Part shown: piece after piece, positions 15,830-24,273 of the stretch
Layout: the number at the start of each line of letters is the position of its first letter
Numbering within the stretch: the stretch's first letter is position 1
NCBI GenBank assembly: GCA_045537695.1
Contig: JAZSQB010000036.1
Coordinates: forward strand, 1-45,434
Length of the DNA stretch: 45,434 bases
Reading direction: 5' to 3'
From: RGIG2041 sp045537695
Lineage (GTDB): Bacteria > Bacillota > Clostridia > UBA1381 > UMGS1253
Translations under genes and position numbers: made by a program
The notes under the pieces: model-generated
Told to the model about the DNA's origin: nothing
Database searches by the model: none
The model's input: the letters and a program-made list of their open reading frames with translations, nothing else

Positions 15830-15905
15830 TGGAGCTGGTGATGGGACTCGAACCCGCAACCTGCTGATTACAAATCAGCTGCTCTGCCAATTGAGCTACA
15901 CCAGC
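15830..15905 (-). tRNA. tRNA-Thr (TGT anticodon)
   Basis: 76-base cloverleaf with acceptor stem GCTGGTG/CACCAGC, anticodon loop TTTGTAA (anticodon TGT), T loop GGTTCGAGTCC and an encoded 3' CCA. First gene of the two-tRNA operon. Confidence 0.96.
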
Positions 15906-15958
15906 ATATTTATGTTTGCGTGTGCATTTTACGGGTTGTCCTCAAATGCGACTTTTAA

Positions 15959-15987
15959 AGTATAGCATATAAGTTTTGTTCTGTCAA
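15959..15987 (-). promoter_or_regulatory. Promoter of the tRNA-Thr/tRNA-Tyr operon
   Basis: Minus strand: -35 TTGACA (15982-15987), 17-base spacer, -10 TATACT (15959-15964), a typical strong promoter for stable RNA. Confidence 0.82.
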
Positions 15988-16035
15988 GCACTTTTTGAAA
16001 AAAATTTATTCGGTCGGCGATGGCGGAATGATGCA

Positions 16036-16076
16036 AAATTCCCGTACTTGAAAAGTGCGGGAATTTCTTGTATAAT
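16036..16076 (+). promoter_or_regulatory. nadE promoter with an inverted repeat across the -35 element
   Basis: -35 TTGAAA (16048-16053), 17-base spacer, -10 TATAAT (16071-16076). A 14-bp inverted repeat with arms 16036-16049 and 16053-16066 (one G-T pair in RNA terms) is centred on the -35 box. This could be a repressor operator for NAD metabolism; a terminator is less likely because no U-run follows. Confidence 0.65.
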
Positions 16077-16128
16077 AGGAAGAAAGATTGTAAACAATGA
16101 GAGAAAATATCAATTTGGCGGTGGAATT

Positions 16129-16860
16129 ATGTTTGATGCGATGAAAGTAAAAAATGAATGTGTGGCTTGGATTCAAAAGTTTTTTGAGGAAAACGGACCG
16201 GGCTGCAATGCCGTTGTCGGCATTTCCGGCGGGAAGGACAGCTCTGTTGCGGCGGCGCTGTGTGTTGAGGCGCTCGGCAAGGATAGAGTCATTGGTGTTT
16301 TGATGCCGCAGGGTGAGCAGCATGATATTGATATGGCGTACCTTTTGGTCAACCATCTGGGAATTCGTCATTATGAAATCAATATCAAGGATGCCGTGGA
16401 CGGTTTACTTAAAAATATGCCGGCGGATTTAAAAATCAGCACGCAGGCAAAGACAAATTTGCCACCGCGTATCCGTATGACAACGGTGTATGCCGTATCG
16501 CAGAGCTTAAACGGCAGAGTATGCAATACCTGCAACCTTTCCGAGGACTGGGTGGGGTATTCCACGCGCTACGGTGACAGCGTGGGCGATTTTTCGCCGA
16601 TGTCGCACTTGACGGTGACGGAAGTGAAGGAAATCGGGCGCGTGCTCGGCTTGCCGGATGTATTGGTAGACAAAGTGCCGATTGACGGTCTTTGCGGCAA
16701 AACGGACGAAGAAAATCTCGGCTTTACGTATGCAGAGCTTGATGTATATATCCGTACAGGGGAAATTGCTGATGCCGAAAAGAAGGCGCTGATTGACAGA
16801 AAGCATAAGGCAAATCTGTTTAAGCTCGAGCTGATGCCGAGCTTTAAACCGAAAATGTAA
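16129..16860 (+). CDS. nadE: NH3-dependent NAD+ synthetase
   Basis: 243-residue enzyme for the last step of NAD synthesis, amidating deamido-NAD with ammonia and ATP. The pyrophosphatase P-loop ISGGKDSSVA is at about residues 28-37. There is no glutaminase domain, so it uses free ammonia. CNTCNLSEDWVGYSTRYGD and the C-terminal DRKHKANLF are family features. The frame is open 51 codons further upstream, but that stretch contains the promoter; the ATG at 16129 with GGTGGA upstream is used. azlC follows after 22 bases. Confidence 0.94.
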   Translation: MFDAMKVKNECVAWIQKFFEENGPGCNAVVGISGGKDSSVAAALCVEALGKDRVIGVLMPQGEQHDIDMAYLLVNHLGIRHYEINIKDAVDGLLKNMPADLKISTQAKTNLPPRIRMTTVYAVSQSLNGRVCNTCNLSEDWVGYSTRYGDSVGDFSPMSHLTVTEVKEIGRVLGLPDVLVDKVPIDGLCGKTDEENLGFTYAELDVYIRTGEIADAEKKALIDRKHKANLFKLELMPSFKPKM

Positions 16861-16882
16861 TTTGGAAACAGAGGATAGATTT

Positions 16883-17587
16883 ATGAAGTTTGCATATGGG
16901 TTAAAACGGGGATTGCCGATTGCGCTTGGGTATTTATCGGTATCCTTTGGTTTTGGTATTTCCGCCGTGGGCGCAGGACTTTCGCCGTGGCAGGCGGTGC
17001 TGATTTCGCTGATGAATGTGACTTCAGCAGGGCAACAAGCCGGCGTAGCCGTCATAGCGGCGGGCGGCGCGGTTGTCGAGATGATTTTAACGCAGTTTGT
17101 CATCAATCTGCGCTACGCGCTGATGGGCATCGCGCTGACGCAAAAGCTCGGCAATAAATTTACATTTATACATAGACTGCTTTGCGCTTTTGGTATCACG
17201 GACGAGGTGTTTGTGATGGCGGCGTCGGAAGAAGAGCCGCTTACGCCAAAATATATATATGGTTTGATTACGTTGCCGATTTTGGGATGGACGCTCGGAA
17301 CGGCGCTCGGGGCATACGCAGGGCAGATTTTGCCGGCGTCCCTTTGCGCGGCGCTCGGGCTTGCGATTTATGCGATGTTTGTCGCCATTGTTGTGCCGCC
17401 GGCAAAGCAGAGCCGCGGGGTGCTGTTTGCGGTGCTGATTTCGGTTGCGCTCAGCTGTACGCTCTATTATGTGCCGTTTTTGAAGGCGCATATTTCGCAG
17501 GGCTTTGCCATTATTTTTTGCGCGGTGGTTGCATCGGTGCTGATGGCGTGGTTGATGCCGCGAAAGGAGGCAGAGACAGATGCGTAA
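16883..17587 (+). CDS. azlC: AzlC branched-chain amino acid exporter, large subunit
   Basis: 234-residue integral membrane protein of the AzlC (LIV-E) family, which together with AzlD exports branched-chain amino acids. The start FAYGLKRGLPIALGYLSVSFGFG and the LMNVTSAGQQAG segment are typical, with about six hydrophobic segments. I use the ATG at 16883 with GAGGAT before it, not the TTG at 16862. Its end overlaps azlD by 8 bases, so the pair is translationally coupled. The true substrate (leucine, isoleucine, valine or an analogue) is not shown by the sequence. Confidence 0.9.
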   Translation: MKFAYGLKRGLPIALGYLSVSFGFGISAVGAGLSPWQAVLISLMNVTSAGQQAGVAVIAAGGAVVEMILTQFVINLRYALMGIALTQKLGNKFTFIHRLLCAFGITDEVFVMAASEEEPLTPKYIYGLITLPILGWTLGTALGAYAGQILPASLCAALGLAIYAMFVAIVVPPAKQSRGVLFAVLISVALSCTLYYVPFLKAHISQGFAIIFCAVVASVLMAWLMPRKEAETDA

Positions 17588-17882
17588 TTACTGGACTTTG
17601 CTTTTGGCGATGGCGGTGACAACGTATTTGATACGTATGATTCCGTTTGCGGCGTTTCGCGTTCGCATAAAAAGCCGGTTTATACAAGACTTTTTATATT
17701 ATGTGCCGTATGCGGTGCTCGGTGCGATGACGGTGCCGTACATATTTTATGCCACGGGGAATGTATATACCGCGGTGGTGGGATTTGTTGCGGCATTTGT
17801 ACTCGCGTACAAGGGGTTGTCGCTGATGAGTGTGGCGGCGATTTCCTGCCTTGCCGCTTATGTGGTTGGCTTTTGGTCTTGA
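17580..17882 (+). CDS. azlD: AzlD branched-chain amino acid exporter, small subunit
   Basis: 100-residue membrane protein with about four hydrophobic segments, typical of AzlD. The AVTTYLIRMIPF and YVPYAVLGAMT segments match the family. AAAGGAGG inside the end of azlC serves as ribosome binding site. It acts only together with AzlC as a two-part exporter. Confidence 0.9.
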   Translation: MRNYWTLLLAMAVTTYLIRMIPFAAFRVRIKSRFIQDFLYYVPYAVLGAMTVPYIFYATGNVYTAVVGFVAAFVLAYKGLSLMSVAAISCLAAYVVGFWS

Positions 17883-17979
17883 TAAACGCTGTGTCGATGT
17901 GATAGTATTAAATGAGTACAGATTTAATATAGGAATACATTTGCAGGAAAAATTTGATTGGGGAGGGAAAGTCATCATT

Positions 17980-19425
17980 TTGGATATTGCACCTTTTAAA
18001 TTGGCAGGAAATTTGTATTTTATCGGCACCTACAAGGCTTCGTCGCACTTAATTGCGACAAGTGAAGGTCTTGTGCTGATAGATACCGGCTATGACTACA
18101 ATATAGATACGATCAAAGAGGGCATTGAAATACTTGGCTTTGACATCCGTGATGTAAAGCACATCTTGCACTCACACGGGCACTGCGACCATACGGACGC
18201 AACGGCCGAGTTGGTGAAGCTGACCGGGGCGAAAACGTATCTCGGCAAGGAGGATGTAAAGTACATAAAGGGCTTTACGCCGGATGTGTATTATACGGAC
18301 GGCGACACAATTAAAATCGGCGAAATCGAGATTTTGTGTTTGCACACACCGGGGCACACGGAGGGTACATACTCTTTCTTTTTCAATGTAGAAGAGAACG
18401 GCAAAGCCTACCGCGTCGGCACCTTCGGTGGCGCAAGTGCAAATCAGCTTAAAAAAGACTATTACCGCAACCACTTTGCAGAAAACCGCTCGTATCTTTT
18501 GCGCGGACAATTCTATAATTCCATCGAAAGATTAAAAGCGGAGCAGGTGGATGTTTTTATCGGCAACCATTCTTGGCAGAATCACACGCGCGAAAAGGCA
18601 GAGCAAATCGGCAAAACAGATAAAAATCCGTTTATTGATCCGACAGAGTGGCTTCCGTTTTTGGAAAGATGCCGCGAAAGCATGGACAAGATTATCGAAA
18701 GCGAATGCCGCACACAATTTGTAATCTATGCACACCGCGGTGCCTGCGGACACGCGCCGGAAAACACGATGATGGCGTTTTACAATGCCGTACGCATGGG
18801 CGTAAACGGCATTGAAACCGATGTGAAGAAGACAAAGGACGGCGTTTTGGTGCTGTTTCACGACAGCACGCTGGAGCGACTGACGGGCGAAGAAGGCAGC
18901 ATCTCGGATTACACCTATGAAGAGCTTCGCGCATTCACCGTTAAACAGGACGGTATGGAGGACAAAATCCCGACGCTGGAGGACTTTATAAAGGAATTCG
19001 GCTGGCGCGATTTAACCTTTGCAATTGAGATAAAACAGGCCGGTATCGGCAAAGAGGTTGCAGACATGATTTTAAAATATGACCTCGGTGCCAAGACGAT
19101 TGTAACCGGCGGTCTAGAAAACCTTAAGGATGTGCGCGCGTATGCACCGATTCTGCGCACGGGTTGTCTGACAAAGGATGCTGATGATGCGCTGCTTGCA
19201 CAGCTGCTTGAGCTCGGCATTGAAGGCGTGTACCCGATGGCGAAGAATTTATCGCCGGAGCGCGTAAAACAATGGCACCGTATGGGCTTTGACGTGCGCG
19301 GCTGGGCAACGATGGGCGACCCGGAGGTCATCCGAAATATGTATGATATCGGAACAGATGGTCTTACGGTAAACTATCCGGAAATCTTACTTGAGTATAT
19401 CCAATCCAAAAATGCTGAGGCGTAA
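17980..19425 (+). CDS. Fusion of metallo-beta-lactamase-fold hydrolase and glycerophosphodiester phosphodiesterase
   Basis: 481-residue protein in two parts. Residues 1-235 are a metallo-beta-lactamase fold with zinc ligands in HSHGHCDH (64-71), HTPGHTEGT (His125) and GNHSW (His197), closest in pattern to subclass B3-like hydrolases. Residues 248-478 are a GDPD domain with AHRGACGHAPENT (His252, Arg253, Glu261), the metal ligands Glu279 and Asp281 in GIETDV, and His294 in FHDSTLERLT. Both sites look complete. GDPD enzymes split glycerophosphodiesters into glycerol-3-phosphate and an alcohol; the role of the first domain is unknown. No signal peptide is seen, so it is probably cytoplasmic. Start taken at the TTG 17980 after GGGAGGG (17961-17967); ATC/ATT codons just upstream are alternatives. 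A weak promoter may lie at 17879-17908. Confidence 0.85.
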   Translation: MDIAPFKLAGNLYFIGTYKASSHLIATSEGLVLIDTGYDYNIDTIKEGIEILGFDIRDVKHILHSHGHCDHTDATAELVKLTGAKTYLGKEDVKYIKGFTPDVYYTDGDTIKIGEIEILCLHTPGHTEGTYSFFFNVEENGKAYRVGTFGGASANQLKKDYYRNHFAENRSYLLRGQFYNSIERLKAEQVDVFIGNHSWQNHTREKAEQIGKTDKNPFIDPTEWLPFLERCRESMDKIIESECRTQFVIYAHRGACGHAPENTMMAFYNAVRMGVNGIETDVKKTKDGVLVLFHDSTLERLTGEEGSISDYTYEELRAFTVKQDGMEDKIPTLEDFIKEFGWRDLTFAIEIKQAGIGKEVADMILKYDLGAKTIVTGGLENLKDVRAYAPILRTGCLTKDADDALLAQLLELGIEGVYPMAKNLSPERVKQWHRMGFDVRGWATMGDPEVIRNMYDIGTDGLTVNYPEILLEYIQSKNAEA

Positions 19426-19458
19426 CGGCTCAATCTGCTTCTTTTGCAAAGCAATGCT

Positions 19459-19500
19459 AAAAACTTCCCAAAAGGCTTTTGCCTTCGGGAAGTTTTTTTT
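19459..19500 (+). terminator. Terminator after the MBL-GDPD gene
   Basis: Hairpin AACTTCCC (from 19461) with GGGAAGTT, enclosing a second small stem AAAGGC/GCCTTC, followed by T8 ending at 19500. Confidence 0.88.
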
Positions 19501-19535
19501 GTTGAAAATTTTTTTAAGTTTCTGAATAGTTTTCA

Positions 19536-19564
19536 TTGCATGGCGCGCCATTTTATGGTATAAT
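19536..19564 (+). promoter_or_regulatory. Possible upstream promoter of the arg operon
   Basis: -35 TTGCAT (19536-19541), 17-base spacer, -10 TATAAT (19559-19564). It would give a leader of about 180 bases running through all the ArgR boxes. No other gene starts between it and argC. Confidence 0.5.
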
Positions 19565-19604
19565 TGCTTAAATATAATGAAGTAATTAGGGTCTTTTTTG
19601 CGGA

Positions 19605-19701
19605 AAAATGCATAAAACAAACAGAGATTATGCATAAATATTCCGAGTAAACGAATTTTTATGCATAATATATTGACTTTTATACATAATTTGTGTATAA
19701 T
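19605..19701 (+). promoter_or_regulatory. argC promoter with an array of ArgR/AhrC boxes
   Basis: Promoter: -35 TTGACT (19673-19678), 17-base spacer, -10 TATAAT (19696-19701). Three ARG-box-like 18-mers lie at about 19628-19645 (TTATGCATAAATATTCCG), 19651-19668 (ACGAATTTTTATGCATAA) and 19673-19690 (TTGACTTTTATACATAAT), 22-23 bases apart centre to centre, i.e. about two helical turns. A fourth, weaker ATGCATAAA copy is at 19608. The last box covers the promoter spacer, so arginine-bound ArgR should block RNA polymerase. Confidence 0.75.
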
Positions 19702-19753
19702 TATAAGAACGCATTTTAAAATGCGCTATAATTATACGCAGAGGAGTAATTTG

Positions 19754-20692
19754 ATGAAGTACAAAGTTTATGTAGATGGACAAAATGGAACAACGGGTTT
19801 AAAGATATTTGACCGTCTTGCCCAAAGAGAAGATATTGAAGTCTTGAAAATCGCAGAAGAGAAGCGCAAGGACTTATCGGCGCGTCTGGAGATGGTGCAA
19901 AAGGCGGATATCACATTTTTGTGTCTTCCGGATGCTGCATCGAAAGAAATTGCAGAAGCGGCGCCGAAAAGTGCGAAGCTGATTGATACCTCCACAGCAC
20001 ACAGAACGCTTGAAAGTTGGGCATATGGTATGCCGGAGCTTGGCAAAGCGCAGGCGGAAAAAATTGCTGCCTCTACGCGTGTTGCCGTACCAGGCTGTCA
20101 CGCAACAGGGTTTGTGATGCTGGCGTATCCGCTCATTCATTGCGGTATTGCGGAGAAGGATTATCCGTTTACCTGCCATTCCGTAACCGGATTTTCCGGT
20201 GGCGGTAAATCTATGATTGCCGAGTATGGCAGTGCGGACAGAGATATTGCGCTTTCCAGTCCGCGCCAGTATGGTTTAATGCAAAAGCACAAGCATCTGC
20301 CGGAAATGCAGGCAATCCCAGGGCTGGACTTTGCACCGGTATTTAATCCGATTGTGGCAGACTTCCACTGCGGTATGGTTGTGACCGTACCGCTGCATAA
20401 CAGACTTTTAAATGTACAGGACCCGAAGGAAATCCGCGACAAAATCGCGGCATTCTATGAAGGATGTAGCCTGATTACGGTACATCCGTTTGAAGAAAAC
20501 TACGAAGGTGGCTTTATTGCCGCAAACACGCTTGCTTGGAAAGATACTTTGGAAATTTTCGTTTGCGGTCATGGTGAGCAGACAGTGCTCATTTCCAGAT
20601 TTGACAACTTGGGTAAAGGTAGCTCCGGCGCGGCAGTAGAATGCATGAACCTTATGCTCGGTCTCGCACCGGAAACTGGATTGGAGGTATAA
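19754..20692 (+). CDS. argC: N-acetyl-gamma-glutamyl-phosphate reductase (short type)
   Basis: Third step of arginine synthesis: NADPH reduction of N-acetylglutamyl phosphate to the semialdehyde. 312 residues, the short 'other' ArgC type. The N-terminal DGQNGTTGL nucleotide-binding start and the catalytic Cys in VPGCHATGF (about residue 115) are present, as is the C-terminal GKGSSGAAVECMNLM. Start at the ATG 19754 with GAGGAG upstream; the open frame further upstream runs through the operator. First gene of argCJBDF-carAB, with argJ three bases behind. Confidence 0.95.
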   Translation: MKYKVYVDGQNGTTGLKIFDRLAQREDIEVLKIAEEKRKDLSARLEMVQKADITFLCLPDAASKEIAEAAPKSAKLIDTSTAHRTLESWAYGMPELGKAQAEKIAASTRVAVPGCHATGFVMLAYPLIHCGIAEKDYPFTCHSVTGFSGGGKSMIAEYGSADRDIALSSPRQYGLMQKHKHLPEMQAIPGLDFAPVFNPIVADFHCGMVVTVPLHNRLLNVQDPKEIRDKIAAFYEGCSLITVHPFEENYEGGFIAANTLAWKDTLEIFVCGHGEQTVLISRFDNLGKGSSGAAVECMNLMLGLAPETGLEV

Positions 20693-20695
20693 GGT

Positions 20696-21913
20696 ATGTG
20701 TAAAATAATCGAAGGCGGCGTGTGTGCACCGAAAGGGTTTAAATCCTCCGGCGTGCATGCGGGTATCCGTAAAAATAAAACAAAGAAAGACTTGTCCTTA
20801 ATCGTCAGCGAAGTGCGTGCAGCTGCAGCAGGTGTGTACACGCAAAATCTTGTCAAGGGTGCGCCGATTTATGTGACAAAGGAAAATATCAAGGACGGCT
20901 ATGCACAGGCAGTCATCTGCAACAGCGGTAATGCAAACACCTGCAATGCAAACGGCATTGAAATTGCTGAAAAAATGTGTGCACTCGTAGAGGAGTATGT
21001 CGGTATTCCGGCAAGCGATGTTATTGTGGCTTCCACGGGTGTGATTGGCCAGCCGCTTGACATCGCGCCGATTCAGAATGCAATGCCGGCTTTAACGGCA
21101 GCGCTTTGCGAGAATGGCTCGGCAGCGGCAGCAGAAGGTATTATGACAACCGACCTTGTAAAAAAAGAAATCGCCGTTTCCTTTACCCTAGGTGGTAAGG
21201 AATGTAAAATAGGCGGTATCGCCAAGGGTTCGGGTATGATTCATCCGAATATGGCAACGATGCTCGTGTTTGTAACCACAGATGTTGCAATCACACCGGC
21301 ACTTTTACAAAAAGCACTTTCCGAGGACATTCTTGATTCCTTTAATATGATTAGCGTAGATGGCGATACATCTACCAACGATACGGTTTGCATTATGGCA
21401 AACGGTATGGCAGGCAACAAAGAAATTGGCGAAGAAGGCGCAGACTTTGAAGCCTTCAAAAAGGCACTCGCGGCAGTAACCGTACATCTGTGCCGCTCCA
21501 TCGCCTTGGATGGCGAAGGTGCGACCAAGCTTTTGGAATGCACGGTGCAGGGCGCAAAGGATAAGCAGAATGCAAGAACGGTTGCAAAGAGCGTTATCTG
21601 CTCTTCCCTGTTTAAAGCGGCTATGTTCGGCGCTGACGCAAACTGGGGCAGAATTTTATGTGCCATCGGTTACAGCGGTGCAGACATCGATGTAAACAAG
21701 GTTGCCGTATTGCTTTCTTCCAAAGCCGGCGAAATCCTGGTTTGCCAAAACGGCAGCGGCGTGGACTTTTCCGAAGCGGTTGCAAAAGAAGTGCTTTCCG
21801 AAAAGGAAATCGGCATCCATATCACCTTGGGTGACGGCGATGCAAGTGCGCAGGCATGGGGCTGTGATTTAACCTATGACTATGTAAAAATCAACGGTGA
21901 TTACAGAACCTGA
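20696..21913 (+). CDS. argJ: Glutamate N-acetyltransferase / ornithine acetyltransferase
   Basis: 405-residue precursor that cleaves itself at the conserved Ala-Thr bond in HPNMATMLVFVTTD (about residue 184), freeing the nucleophilic Thr. It recycles the acetyl group from N-acetylornithine to glutamate, and the bifunctional form can also use acetyl-CoA. No argA or argE is seen in the cluster, consistent with the cyclic pathway. NSGNANTCNANG and the KGSGMIHPNMAT box are typical. The ATG follows argC by three bases. Confidence 0.95.
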   Translation: MCKIIEGGVCAPKGFKSSGVHAGIRKNKTKKDLSLIVSEVRAAAAGVYTQNLVKGAPIYVTKENIKDGYAQAVICNSGNANTCNANGIEIAEKMCALVEEYVGIPASDVIVASTGVIGQPLDIAPIQNAMPALTAALCENGSAAAAEGIMTTDLVKKEIAVSFTLGGKECKIGGIAKGSGMIHPNMATMLVFVTTDVAITPALLQKALSEDILDSFNMISVDGDTSTNDTVCIMANGMAGNKEIGEEGADFEAFKKALAAVTVHLCRSIALDGEGATKLLECTVQGAKDKQNARTVAKSVICSSLFKAAMFGADANWGRILCAIGYSGADIDVNKVAVLLSSKAGEILVCQNGSGVDFSEAVAKEVLSEKEIGIHITLGDGDASAQAWGCDLTYDYVKINGDYRT

Positions 21914-21949
21914 TTTTTTCCTATATAAATACGGAAGGCGGAAAAGCAA

Positions 21950-22801
21950 ATGAATTTATCTATGACAGAACGCGCACAAATCTTAACAGAGGCGTTGCCG
22001 TACATACAAAAATACAATAACAAAATCCTCGTTGTGAAATACGGTGGCAACGCTATGATTAACGACGAATTAAAGGAAGCCGTAATGGGCGATATTGTCC
22101 TGCTTTCCTTAATCGGCATCAAAGTCGTGCTCGTGCACGGTGGCGGTCCGGAAATTTCGCAAATGCTTACTAAAATCGGCAAGGAAAGCAAATTCGTGGA
22201 CGGTCTGCGTGTAACAGACGAAGAAACGGTCGACGTTGTGCAGATGGTGCTCTCCGGCAAGCTCAACAAGGGTCTTGTCAACCTGATGCACATGAAGGGC
22301 GGCAAAGCCATCGGTCTTTGCGGCGCGGACGGGCACATGATTGAGGCGCAAATGAAGGACGAGCGTCTCGGTTATGTCGGTGAAATCACCAACATCAACA
22401 CTCAGCCGATTTTAGACGTGCTTGATGCCGGTTACATTCCGGTCATCTCCACGGTAGGTTGTGACAATGAAGGCAACATATACAACATCAATGCGGACAC
22501 GGCGGCAGCAAAGATTGCCGGCGCACTGCAGGCAGAAGGCTTTATTTCCATGACCGATATCCCGGGCCTTTTAATGGACAAGGATGATGAGTCCACGCTG
22601 ATTCGCAAGGTCAATGTCAGCGAAGCGCCGCAGCTTGTGAGCCAGGGCATCATCTCCGGCGGTATGATTCCGAAGGTGGAATGCTGCATTGAAGCCATCC
22701 GCCAGGGCGTAAAGCGCGTGTTTATTATTGACGGCAGAGTTCCGCACTCCATCCTCATTGAAGTATTGACCGATGAAGGTATCGGCACAATGTTCTTTTA
22801 A
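21950..22801 (+). CDS. argB: Acetylglutamate kinase
   Basis: Phosphorylates N-acetylglutamate, the committed and usually arginine-inhibited step in organisms with ArgJ. 283 residues with KYGGNAM at the ATP site, VLVHGGGPEI, and the C-terminal ISGGMIPKVE that helps form the arginine site. An N-terminal helix before KYGGNAM matches the arginine-sensitive hexameric type. GGAAGGCGG precedes the ATG. A 314-base gap with an inverted repeat pair separates it from argD. Confidence 0.95.
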   Translation: MNLSMTERAQILTEALPYIQKYNNKILVVKYGGNAMINDELKEAVMGDIVLLSLIGIKVVLVHGGGPEISQMLTKIGKESKFVDGLRVTDEETVDVVQMVLSGKLNKGLVNLMHMKGGKAIGLCGADGHMIEAQMKDERLGYVGEITNINTQPILDVLDAGYIPVISTVGCDNEGNIYNINADTAAAKIAGALQAEGFISMTDIPGLLMDKDDESTLIRKVNVSEAPQLVSQGIISGGMIPKVECCIEAIRQGVKRVFIIDGRVPHSILIEVLTDEGIGTMFF

Positions 22802-23079
22802 AGATGATTTTTGCGAATTGCTTCGTTGGTTTGATGCCGTATACAAAAGTATTACGCCATCAAATCCGCCTTGCACTTCATCAAAAATCCTTCTTTAAAC
22901 CACGGAAATTATGAATTGCCTCATCTTGCATCCGAATTTCCACGTTAAAATGCTTGAATACAAAAAGCTACAATCAGCTTCAAATGTGGCATTTTGCTTG
23001 TAGTGCAAGGCGGCTGCGAGCGCATAATACTCCTGTATATGCGGTCGCACACAACGCAGCAATACAACAAAATGACCAT
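22802..23079. repeat. Pair of inverted hairpin repeats between argB and argD
   Basis: The gap holds two ~90-base copies of one element in opposite orientation: copy A on the minus strand (about 22802-22893) and copy B on the plus strand (about 22986-23079). Each has the identical 12-mer AGTGCAAGGCGG (22866-22877 minus; 23002-23013 plus), one base, then a 35-base hairpin (22830-22864; 23015-23049), then a CAACGnAGCAAT flank. Stem sequences differ but pairing is kept by changes on both sides at four positions. The two copies can also pair with each other to form a long hairpin. It resembles REP doublets or a MITE; no protein is coded here. Confidence 0.8.
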
Positions 23080-23115
23080 TAGTCATTAAAATAGAGAAAA
23101 TCTGGTGATATTTAT

Positions 23116-24273
23116 ATGACAACTTTCGAGAAAGATAATCAGTATATCATGCACACCTATGGGCGCTTCGATTTGTGCCTGGTGAGCGGTAAGGGCTCGA
23201 CACTTAAAGATGAAAACGGCAAGTCGTACATTGACTTTGGTACGGGCATCGCGGTAAACACCTTCGGTGTATGTGACGATGCCTGGATCAGCGCCGTGAC
23301 CGCACAGCTTACAAAGCTGGCGCATACGTCCAATCTGTACTACACAGACCCGTGTGCGGATTTGGCGGAGCTGCTTTGCAAAAAGACCGGTATGTCCAAG
23401 GTGTTTTTCTCCAACTCCGGCGCAGAAGCCAACGAGTGCGCGATTAAGGCGGCGCGTAAATACGGCACGGACAGCGATGCAAATAAAAACGAAATCATCA
23501 CATTGGTCAACAGCTTCCACGGCAGAACGGTGACAACGCTTTCTGCAACCGGTCAGGATGTGTTTCATAAAAACTTCACGCCTTTTACGGAAGGGTTTGT
23601 TTATACGCCGGCTAACGATTGCGAAGCACTTCAAAATTGTATCACCGAGCGTACGGCAGCCATTATGGTGGAAACCGTGCAGGGTGAAGGTGGCGTGATG
23701 CCGCTTTCCGAGGAATTTATGGCGTGTATTGAAAAAATTACAACTGAAAAGGATATACTGTTAATTGTAGATGAAGTACAGACCGGCAACGGCAGAACGG
23801 GAAGTATGTATTCCTATATGGATACCTGCCTGACGCCGGATATTGTATCGACAGCAAAGGGCCTTGCCGGCGGTCTGCCGCTCGGCGCAACGCTGTTTTA
23901 TGAAAAGCTCAAAGAAATTCTGCCGCCGAGCACACATGGCTCCACCTTTGGCGGCAATCCGGTATGCTGCGCAGGTGCCATCAGCATCGTGGAGCGTATC
24001 GATGAAGCGCTGCTTGCTTCGGTGCGCGAAAAGAGCGCATATATACAGGAAAAGCTTTTGAAAATCCGCGGCGTGAAATCCGTATCGGGTAAGGGCTTTA
24101 TGCTCGGCGTCGAAACGGAGAAGAGCGCAGGCGATATCGCCAAGGCTTGTATGGAAAATGGCTTATTGGTGCTGACGGCAAAGACAAAGGTTCGTTTGCT
24201 TCCGGCATTGAATATATCTTATGAAGAAATAGACAAGGGTCTTGAAATTTTAAAAGGAGTGATTGAAGCATGA
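23116..24273 (+). CDS. argD: Acetylornithine aminotransferase
   Basis: 385-residue class III PLP aminotransferase converting N-acetylglutamate semialdehyde to N-acetylornithine. Visible are FSNSGAEANECAIK, the phosphate-binding SFHGRT, VDEVQTGNGRTG and the PLP lysine in STAKGLAGGLPLG. LysJ-type or ornithine aminotransferase activities are alternatives in this family, but the operon settles the assignment. Its ATG is preceded by a modest GGTGAT site after the repeat region. The end overlaps argF by four bases (ATGA). Confidence 0.95.
   Translation: MTTFEKDNQYIMHTYGRFDLCLVSGKGSTLKDENGKSYIDFGTGIAVNTFGVCDDAWISAVTAQLTKLAHTSNLYYTDPCADLAELLCKKTGMSKVFFSNSGAEANECAIKAARKYGTDSDANKNEIITLVNSFHGRTVTTLSATGQDVFHKNFTPFTEGFVYTPANDCEALQNCITERTAAIMVETVQGEGGVMPLSEEFMACIEKITTEKDILLIVDEVQTGNGRTGSMYSYMDTCLTPDIVSTAKGLAGGLPLGATLFYEKLKEILPPSTHGSTFGGNPVCCAGAISIVERIDEALLASVREKSAYIQEKLLKIRGVKSVSGKGFMLGVETEKSAGDIAKACMENGLLVLTAKTKVRLLPALNISYEEIDKGLEILKGVIEA

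Noticed and set aside
15738..15965. Plus-strand open frame reading LVEEDGFEPSKLKATDLQ
   Set aside because: It lies across tRNA-Tyr and tRNA-Thr; this is a well-known false protein from tRNA antisense sequence.
15976..16128. Extended nadE start
   Set aside because: The stretch contains the tRNA promoter, the nadE promoter and a palindrome, and lacks NadE homology.
19387..19635. Minus-strand open frame of 82 codons before argC
   Set aside because: It crosses a plus-strand terminator and promoter and has no ribosome binding site.
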